DNA of 33,579 nucleotides from assembly GCA_013298995.1 (NCBI GenBank), contig JAAFJW010000020.1, positions 1 to 33,579 on the forward strand. Reading direction: 5' to 3'. Of the stretch, positions 27,813 to 33,579 are shown piece after piece. The position numbers and the translations under genes are program-made. The notes under the pieces were generated by a model, which ran no database searches, was not told where the DNA came from, and was given only the letters and a program-made list of their open reading frames with translations. Every line of letters begins with the position of its first letter. Within the stretch, counting starts at the first letter, position 1. This stretch comes from Sphingobacteriales bacterium. Lineage in GTDB: Bacteria > Bacteroidota > Bacteroidia > Sphingobacteriales > Sphingobacteriaceae.

Positions 27813-28556
27813 ATGAAATTATTAGAAGGAAAAACAGCGTTGATAACTGGCGCATCAAAAGGTATAGGGCGTAAAATAGCCGAAAAATTTGCCGAACAAG
27901 GTGCTAATGTGGCCTTTACTTACCTATCGTCGGTGGCGCAGGGCGAGGCTTTAGAAAACGAGCTAAAAGCATTTAACACCAAAATAAAAGGCTACAGAAG
28001 CGATGCTTCTAAAACCAGCGAAGCCGAAGAATTAATTAATAATATAGTAGCCGATTTTGGCACCATTGATATTGTGGTAAACAATGCGGGCATTACCAAA
28101 GATGGTCTTTTAATGCGTATGACGGAAGAAAACTTTGACGATGTATTGCAGGTAAACTTAAAATCTATATTTAACACCACCAAGGCGGCATCAAAAATTA
28201 TGATGAAGAACCGCAAAGGTGTTTTTATCAATATGAGTTCGGTGGTGGGCATACAAGGCAATGCTGGGCAAAGCAATTATGCGGCTTCAAAGGCGGGTAT
28301 TATTGGTTTTTCAAAATCAATAGCTAAGGAATTAGGCTCTAGGAATATACGTACCAATGTGGTGGCACCAGGTTTTATACGTACCGAAATGACGGCTGTA
28401 TTAGACCCCAAAGTGGTAGAAGGCTGGGAAAAAGATATTCCGCTTAAGCGAGCGGGCGAACCCGAAGATGTAGCCAATGTATGCGTGTTTTTAGCTTCGG
28501 ATATGAGTGCTTATGTAAATGGGCAGGTAATTTCGGTATGTGGTGGGATGTTGTAA
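27813..28556 (+). CDS. fabG: 3-oxoacyl-[acyl-carrier-protein] reductase
   Basis: This short-chain dehydrogenase has 247 residues. TGASKGIG (12-19) binds NADPH, and NNAG lies at 90-93. The catalytic residues are S143 in MSSVVG, Y156 and K160 in NYAASKAG. The C-terminus ends YVNGQVISVCGGML, the usual FabG form. It reduces 3-oxoacyl-ACP in fatty acid elongation. No other fab genes are nearby, so another short-chain reductase role is possible, but the sequence fits FabG closely. Confidence 0.92.
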   Translation: MKLLEGKTALITGASKGIGRKIAEKFAEQGANVAFTYLSSVAQGEALENELKAFNTKIKGYRSDASKTSEAEELINNIVADFGTIDIVVNNAGITKDGLLMRMTEENFDDVLQVNLKSIFNTTKAASKIMMKNRKGVFINMSSVVGIQGNAGQSNYAASKAGIIGFSKSIAKELGSRNIRTNVVAPGFIRTEMTAVLDPKVVEGWEKDIPLKRAGEPEDVANVCVFLASDMSAYVNGQVISVCGGML

Positions 28557-28725
28557 GGGATATTTTTTTGGTGCGAATTATTGGTAATTGTTTTAGGGAT
28601 TTTTTTAAGATAATAGCATTATTTTTCAAAAAAAAATTTACTGAAACGGAAATTGAAAGAACAAGCATAGAAGTTATTATTAGACTTCCGCAGTGTATAG
28701 ATACCTTAACTTGAACAATTTATAC

Positions 28726-28733
28726 TAAATTTG
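28726..28733 (+). promoter_or_regulatory. -7 element before the Rpn-family gene
   Basis: TAAATTTG is an exact TAnnTTTG match. It overlaps the TTG at 28731, which therefore cannot be the start of translation if this promoter is used. No good -33 element was seen. Confidence 0.4.
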
Positions 28734-28751
28734 TATTATGAAATTTGTATT

Positions 28752-29597
28752 ATGAAATTTGTAGATATAACTAATGACATAGCGTTTAGAAAAATTTTTG
28801 GAAACAACGGCAAGAAAAAATCCTTGATTTCGTTTTTAAACGCTGTTATTGATTTACCTCAAAACGAGCAAATAATTGATGTTGAAATCACAAACCCATA
28901 TCAATTAGGCAAATTAAGCGGGGGGAAATCTACTATCGTTGATGTGAAAGCAAAAGATGAGAAAGGAAACACTTTTATTGTTGAAATGCAAGTAGCAGAA
29001 TTAGATTACTTTAATAAACGAATTCTTTACTATACATCTCAAAGTTACGTTTTACAAATTAACAAAGGTGTTGAATACAATAAATTAAAACCAGTTTACT
29101 TTATCGGAATACTTGAGTTTGAGATAGCTCAAAATAAAAATTACTTTAGCCGACACAAAGTTTTGGATGTTGAAACCAAGGAACAAATTATACAAGACAT
29201 TGAATTTAATTTTATTGAAATACCAAAGTTTAACAAAACTATTGACCAATTAGAAACCAGTATTGACCAATGGACTTATTTTATTAAAAATGCAGAAAAC
29301 TTAACTTTAATTCCCGAAAGTGTAAAAGATGAAGGCTTAAAAGAGGCCTACACAGAAGCCGATAAACAAAATTGGACAAAGCAAGAATTAGAGGACTACG
29401 AACGAGCATCAATAAAAGAAAGAGACGAAATTGGCAGGCTTGATTTTGCTGTTAAAAAGGCTGAAAAAAAAGGAAAAATGGAGGGGAAAATGGAGGGGAA
29501 AATGGAGGTTGCAAAATCATTAAAGCAAAATGGAGTTTCTTTAGAAATTATTATTGCATCAACAGGATTAACCAAAAACGAGATTGCAAATTTATAA
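28752..29597 (+). CDS. Rpn-family / PD-(D/E)XK nuclease transposase-like protein
   Basis: The protein has 281 residues from ATG at 28752 (MKFVDITNDIAFRKIFG), the family start pattern. A TTG at 28731 would add 7 residues encoded by a duplicated TTGTATTATGAAATT, and is rejected. The nuclease core shows D64 (STIVDVKAKDEKG) and E78-M-Q80 (FIVEMQV), the variant PD-(D/E)XK site of Rpn proteins (recombination-promoting nucleases). The C-terminus is charged and helical with an in-frame 12-nt repeat coding KMEGKMEGKMEV (about 29473-29508). Rpn genes are multicopy and mobile-like in Bacteroidota. A direct role here is not shown. Confidence 0.85.
   Translation: MKFVDITNDIAFRKIFGNNGKKKSLISFLNAVIDLPQNEQIIDVEITNPYQLGKLSGGKSTIVDVKAKDEKGNTFIVEMQVAELDYFNKRILYYTSQSYVLQINKGVEYNKLKPVYFIGILEFEIAQNKNYFSRHKVLDVETKEQIIQDIEFNFIEIPKFNKTIDQLETSIDQWTYFIKNAENLTLIPESVKDEGLKEAYTEADKQNWTKQELEDYERASIKERDEIGRLDFAVKKAEKKGKMEGKMEGKMEVAKSLKQNGVSLEIIIASTGLTKNEIANL
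29473..29508 (+). repeat. In-frame 12-nt coding repeat
   Basis: GAGGGGAAAATG is present twice exactly (29481-29492 and 29493-29504) with near copies on both sides, encoding KMEG units. Changes in copy number would keep the frame and lengthen or shorten the helix linking the nuclease core to its tail. Confidence 0.85.
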
Positions 29598-29670
29598 TAA
29601 GGCATCTAGCCTAATAAAACAGAATTATTTATGCGCATAATACCTCTCTCAATTATTTGATGTTAAAAAT

Positions 29671-31758
29671 ATGCCATACCCACAATTAATGCCCTCGCTG
29701 TCCCTCATAACCTTTAATACTTACCCCCTGTGGTGGCTTTTGCTTTGCTTATTGGCGGGCTTGCTATACGCAATTTTTTTATATAAAATTTCGGAGCTTA
29801 AACATAAACCATTACAAGTATTTTTGTTTGGCTTGCGGTGGCTACTTATTAGTTCGCTTTGTGTATTACTGCTTAACCCCGTTTTTAGGCAAGTGCACCA
29901 GCGTACCGAAAAACCAGTAATCGTTATTGCACAAGATAACTCTACATCTATACCCTTATCGGCAAGCAAAAATTTTAATACGCAGCAATACGAAACCGAT
30001 TTGCGCCAATTACAGCAAAACCTATCCAATAAATACGATACAAAAATTTATCACTTTGGCGATAAAGCAAGCGATGGTTTCGATTTTAATTACACAGCCA
30101 AGCAAACCAATTTTTCGGAATTATTTAAAACCATAAGTACCGATTACGAAGCCCAAAACATAGGCGCAATTATTGTAGCATCCGATGGTATAATTAACCA
30201 AGGCACAAACCCAAGCGATGAAGGCATAAAGCCCCAAAGCCCCGTTTACACCATTGCCCTAGGCGATACCATTGCCAAAAAAGATGCGCTTATTGCCAAT
30301 GTGGAACACAACCCATTGGTATATTTGGGTAACCAACACCAGCTAATAGTAAGCGTGGCGGCCAAGCAAGCCAAAGGAAAAACCACACAATTAAATGTGC
30401 TTAGCAGCGATGGGCAAAAGTTTAGCACAGCCATTATTTTGGATAAAAACGATTTTTATAAAACCTATACTTTTAACCTCAGCACCAGCAAAAAAGGAAT
30501 ACAAAAAATAAATATCTCACTCAAAAACATTGGCAACGAAGTTTCGCTAAGCAACAATACACAAAACGTATTTGTAGAAGTAATAGACGAAAAACAAAAC
30601 ATATTAATTTATGCCAATGCGCCACATCCCGATATTTCGGCCTTAAAGCAAGCCCTGCAAAGCAATAAAAGCTATGCCCTAAGCACACATTTTGAGGGCG
30701 AAAGTATAAGCAATGTAGGCAAATACGATTTGGTGGTTTTGTACCAAATACCATCAATAAATGGCACAGCCAATACTATTTTAAAGCAAGTGGCGCATAT
30801 TCCTCATTTATATATTTTAGGTGCAGGTAGTAATCTCAATGCGTTTAATAACGCTCAAAATGTAATTAGCGTAAGCGGGCAGGGGCAGTTAAACGATGTT
30901 TCGCCAGCCATCAACAGCACTTTTGCAGGTTTTGCTTTAAGTGATGATGTTAAAATCGATGTAGCGCAGTGGCCTGTACTTTTATCGCCTGTAAATGCCA
31001 TTAGTGCTGTAAACGGAACTGTAATATTGAGCAACCGAACAAGCGGGCAGCCCTTATTTGTGTGTGCCACGGGTACCGAAACCAAAACAGCCGTTTTACT
31101 AGGCGAAGGTATTTGGCGTTGGCGATTTAACGATTTTAAGCAACATGGTAATTTTTTAAGGTTTGATGAATTGATAAACAAAACCATCCGCTACTTAACG
31201 GCTAGCCAAAGCCGCAAAAATTTTTGGGCTACACCCAGCCATAGCCAATTTGCCGAAAACGAAAACGTACACCTTGATGCCGGCCTGTATAACGAAGCAC
31301 TAGAACCCACCAACCAGCCCGATGTAAGGCTCGAAATAAAAAGCAATAGCAACAAAAAATACAGCTTTTTATTTTCTCGTAGCAATAACCAATACCAATT
31401 AGATGCGGGTTATATGCCTGCTGGCGAGTACAGTTTTACGGCTACTACCAGCCTAGGCGCAAAAAAATATACCGCCACAGGGCAATTTATTGTAAGCCCA
31501 AACATGGTCGAATATGCACAAACAACCGCCAACCACCAACTATTGTACAACCTATCGGCACAAACTGGCGGAAAAATGCTTTATCCCACCCAAATAAAAA
31601 CATTGGAAAAAATGCTCGAAAGCAGTCCTCAAATAAAAACAATTATACACGAAGACGAACAATTTGAAAGTTTAATAAACTTGAAATGGCTGTTTTTTAT
31701 ACTTTTAGCTTTGCTATCAGCCGAGTGGTTTTTACGCAAACGAAACGGCTTGGTTTAG
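29671..31758 (+). CDS. Large membrane protein with VWA-like domain
   Basis: The protein has 695 residues. Two N-terminal membrane spans (about 20-38 and 49-69) are followed by a von Willebrand factor A-like segment with a MIDAS-type DNSTS at 89-93 (DxSxS) and IIVASDG near residue 170. A long beta-rich periplasmic part comes next, and a last span at about 670-688 ends RKRNGLV. The layout resembles BatA/BatB-like and DUF-type VWA membrane proteins of Bacteroidota, which often act beside MoxR ATPases, but none is adjacent here. Metal-dependent ligand binding is inferred from the MIDAS motif only. The function is unknown. Confidence 0.75.
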   Translation: MPYPQLMPSLSLITFNTYPLWWLLLCLLAGLLYAIFLYKISELKHKPLQVFLFGLRWLLISSLCVLLLNPVFRQVHQRTEKPVIVIAQDNSTSIPLSASKNFNTQQYETDLRQLQQNLSNKYDTKIYHFGDKASDGFDFNYTAKQTNFSELFKTISTDYEAQNIGAIIVASDGIINQGTNPSDEGIKPQSPVYTIALGDTIAKKDALIANVEHNPLVYLGNQHQLIVSVAAKQAKGKTTQLNVLSSDGQKFSTAIILDKNDFYKTYTFNLSTSKKGIQKINISLKNIGNEVSLSNNTQNVFVEVIDEKQNILIYANAPHPDISALKQALQSNKSYALSTHFEGESISNVGKYDLVVLYQIPSINGTANTILKQVAHIPHLYILGAGSNLNAFNNAQNVISVSGQGQLNDVSPAINSTFAGFALSDDVKIDVAQWPVLLSPVNAISAVNGTVILSNRTSGQPLFVCATGTETKTAVLLGEGIWRWRFNDFKQHGNFLRFDELINKTIRYLTASQSRKNFWATPSHSQFAENENVHLDAGLYNEALEPTNQPDVRLEIKSNSNKKYSFLFSRSNNQYQLDAGYMPAGEYSFTATTSLGAKKYTATGQFIVSPNMVEYAQTTANHQLLYNLSAQTGGKMLYPTQIKTLEKMLESSPQIKTIIHEDEQFESLINLKWLFFILLALLSAEWFLRKRNGLV

Positions 31759-31786
31759 CCTAAATTATCCTTAAATATTTTTAATA

Positions 31787-32440
31787 ATGGCACACAGTAC
31801 CAACGATATAAGTTACGAAAACCTTTTACAATGGAACAAAGAATGGGTACAAAATACCTTGGCCGAAGACCCTAATTTTTTCGATAAACTGGCAAAAGGA
31901 CAAAAACCACCTATATTATGGATAGGTTGCGCCGATAGCCGTGTGCCCGCCAACCAAATTACAGGCACCAACCCTGGCGATATATTTGTACACCGCAATA
32001 TTGCCAACATGGTAATACACACCGATATGAATATGCTAAGCGTGTTGGATTACGCCGTTGCCATTTTAAAAGTAAAACACGTAATTGTATGTGGGCATTA
32101 CGGCTGTGGAGGCATCACCGCCGCCATGAACAATAGGCAGTACGGTTTAATTGATAATTGGCTATGCCATATTAAAGATGTGTACCGATTATACGCCACC
32201 GAGTTAGATTTAATTGACGATTACGAACAAAAAACCAACCGCCTAGTGGAGCTAAACGTGGTAGAAAACGTGTATAACCTTTGCAAAACATCCACCATAC
32301 AAAACGCTTGGAAAAATGGGCAAGATTTACAGGTACACGGCTGGGCTTACAGCCTTAATACAGGTATTATTAAAGATTTGGATGTGTCCTTTACTTCCGA
32401 CGAAAAACTAAATAAAGTGTTTAAGTTTTCGGCGGGTTAA
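31787..32440 (+). CDS. can: Beta-class carbonic anhydrase
   Basis: The protein has 217 residues. Zinc ligands are C48, H104 and C107 (GCADSRVP and CGHYGCGG), and the D50-R52 pair is the catalytic dyad of beta enzymes. It interconverts carbon dioxide and bicarbonate, needed for carboxylation in fatty acid, nucleotide and amino acid synthesis. It is 28 bases behind the VWA gene on the same strand, so cotranscription is possible. The length and the GNIAN-like RNIANMV segment fit the cytosolic Can type. Confidence 0.95.
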   Translation: MAHSTNDISYENLLQWNKEWVQNTLAEDPNFFDKLAKGQKPPILWIGCADSRVPANQITGTNPGDIFVHRNIANMVIHTDMNMLSVLDYAVAILKVKHVIVCGHYGCGGITAAMNNRQYGLIDNWLCHIKDVYRLYATELDLIDDYEQKTNRLVELNVVENVYNLCKTSTIQNAWKNGQDLQVHGWAYSLNTGIIKDLDVSFTSDEKLNKVFKFSAG

Positions 32441-32447
32441 TATTCAA

Positions 32448-33098
32448 TTAAATTTCGTGGGTAAACCTAAACTGTTTTTGCATAGCCCTGTTATGGTGTT
32501 CGTTTATTTTTTGTGTAAAATTGTTTATATCAAATGCTTTAGCCGTACCACAATCCAACATATTAAAATAAACCGAAGGCTTAAAACTTTCAAAATATTC
32601 TACAAAATTACTGCTCCATATCAACTGGCAATTGCCAGTAATGCGGCTAGTAATTTCGCCAATACCCTCCTTAACTAATATACGGCGCACATATTGCGAT
32701 TCTAAATTACCCTGCGGATACATTAACAATACATTACCTGGTGTGTTTAAAACTTGGGCGGCATAATCCAAACTTTCGCTAATACTTGCCCTGCCCGGGG
32801 CGATAGAAAAACAACCAAAATACCGCAAAAACATATTTTTTTGCAACTGTTTTTCCAGTATCATCACATAAAAACCCTTTATATTTTCACTTTCGTGGAT
32901 GCCTTTAATGCACAAGTAGCAAGCCCAAAAACCATCCCAAAAACCAAAATGATTGCTCATTAACATATACGAATGGTTTTTATATACCTCCGTTTTTTTT
33001 ATTACCAGCTTATTAAATCGGCCTCTAAATAACCATGTTAAAAACTGTAACCCTTTTTTTATCACAAAAAACGGAATAGGCTTGGCTTGTATAATCAT
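32448..33098 (-). CDS. PlsC-like lysophospholipid/1-acylglycerol-phosphate acyltransferase
   Basis: The 216-residue protein has the acyltransferase block I HX4D as H50-FGFW-D55 (SNHFGFWDGFW). Block III is YPQGNLES (PQGN near 128-131, family FPEGTRS), and block II is SIAPGRASISES. A hydrophobic N-terminus could anchor it at the membrane. The family transfers acyl chains to lyso-phospholipids or lipid precursors, and the exact substrate cannot be told. It converges with the carbonic anhydrase gene; only 7 bases separate their stops. Confidence 0.85.
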   Translation of the reverse strand: MIIQAKPIPFFVIKKGLQFLTWLFRGRFNKLVIKKTEVYKNHSYMLMSNHFGFWDGFWACYLCIKGIHESENIKGFYVMILEKQLQKNMFLRYFGCFSIAPGRASISESLDYAAQVLNTPGNVLLMYPQGNLESQYVRRILVKEGIGEITSRITGNCQLIWSSNFVEYFESFKPSVYFNMLDCGTAKAFDINNFTQKINEHHNRAMQKQFRFTHEI

Positions 33099-33380
33099 AA
33101 TTATGTTGGCTTGTATTTGGGTTTAGCCCCAAAAAATAAATATTTTTTAATTTACCCTTACCGCTATTTACTACCTAAATGTAACAAGCCCAATTTTAAC
33201 AAAAAAATATTGTTTTAATTTACTCACCCCAATCTTTAATATGAGGTTTGTTGTTTATTATAAAATAAATCACAACCCAAATTAATCAAATACACTGTTT
33301 AAACATATATTTTCACGTTACCTATTTTATTATACCACTTTGTTCTACAATCTTTATTTCATTTTCCGATATTTGCAACA

Positions 33381-33579
33381 ATGAAAAAAATAGTTTTTTT
33401 ATTTCTCTTATCCATTATTTCCCTTTCGGGGATGGCACAAATGCTAAACCCAGTAAAATGGACGCTTAGCCAAAAACAAATAAACACCACCGAAACCAAT
33501 TTGATTTTTAAAGCTACGCTAGATGCTGGCTGGCACCTTTACGGTTTACATATTGCCCCTGGTGGCCCCATAGCCACCT
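33381..33579 (+). CDS. DsbD-like thiol:disulfide interchange protein, 5' part
   Basis: From ATG at 33381 the frame is open to the window edge (66 codons). It begins with a signal peptide, MKKIVFLFLLSIISLSGMAQ, followed by PVKWTLSQKQI and ATLDAGWHLYGLHIAPGGPI. This is the pattern of the N-terminal DsbD/DsbC-interaction domain in Bacteroidota (GWHLYSQ...P.GGP.PT). In full length it would carry electrons from cytoplasmic thioredoxin to periplasmic thiol reductases. Only the N-terminal part is visible, so a stand-alone DsbD-N protein is possible. Confidence 0.8.
   Translation, partial: MKKIVFLFLLSIISLSGMAQMLNPVKWTLSQKQINTTETNLIFKATLDAGWHLYGLHIAPGGPIAT

Overview
The window comes from a low-GC member of the Bacteroidota, most likely near the Sphingobacteriia. 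The evidence is TTTG / TAnnTTTG promoters, weak or absent Shine-Dalgarno sequences, phylum-typical proteins, and the mobile-element debris present. No identity search was possible, so the lineage is an inference.

Layout. (1) 1-1559: the 3' end of a uridine kinase gene, a secreted carboxypeptidase-regulatory-like protein and an ArsC/YffB-like thioredoxin-fold protein, the last two on the minus strand. (2) 1560-2166: intergenic, with a 63-bp tandem duplication. (3) 2167-15510: one long information-processing block, promoter - tRNA-Thr - tRNA-Tyr - tRNA-Gly - tRNA-Thr - tuf - tRNA-Trp - secE - nusG - rplK - rplA - rplJ - rplL - rpoB - rpoC - terminator. The Thr-Tyr-Gly-Thr-tuf order is the same as in Escherichia coli. 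Hairpins at the tuf/tRNA-Trp, rplL/rpoB and rpoB/rpoC junctions could tune relative expression. (4) 15560-17160: a small coiled-coil membrane protein, then a graveyard holding a dead DUF2683/YoeB toxin-antitoxin pair, an IS110-family N-terminal scrap with a nested hairpin beside it, and a palindromic dispersed element. (5) 17158-21497: a DEAD-box-like protein with eroded catalytic motifs, a RAYT transposase flanked by its probable REP hairpins, and NAD-dependent DNA ligase. (6) 21498-22089: intergenic, with a probable group II intron domain I remnant. (7) 22090-26461: ileS, a DksA/TraR-like gene and lspA. (8) 26506-27628: a second copy of the dispersed element, placed as a two-way terminator, then rsgA on the minus strand. 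(9) 27813-33579: fabG, an Rpn/PD-(D/E)XK nuclease-family gene, a large VWA membrane protein, beta-carbonic anhydrase, a PlsC-like acyltransferase (minus) and the 5' end of a DsbD-like gene.

Most of the protein-coding content is housekeeping: transcription, translation, DNA ligation, lipoprotein maturation and fatty acid synthesis. The most notable points are: an isoleucyl-tRNA synthetase whose HIGH signature reads GIHH together with KMSKR, the arrangement associated with mupirocin hyper-resistant type 2 IleRS; the RAYT/REP array; dispersed palindromic elements with conserved ends and unrelated hairpin cores; and several decayed elements that ordinary ORF calling misses. I did not find a convincing entirely new multi-gene system.
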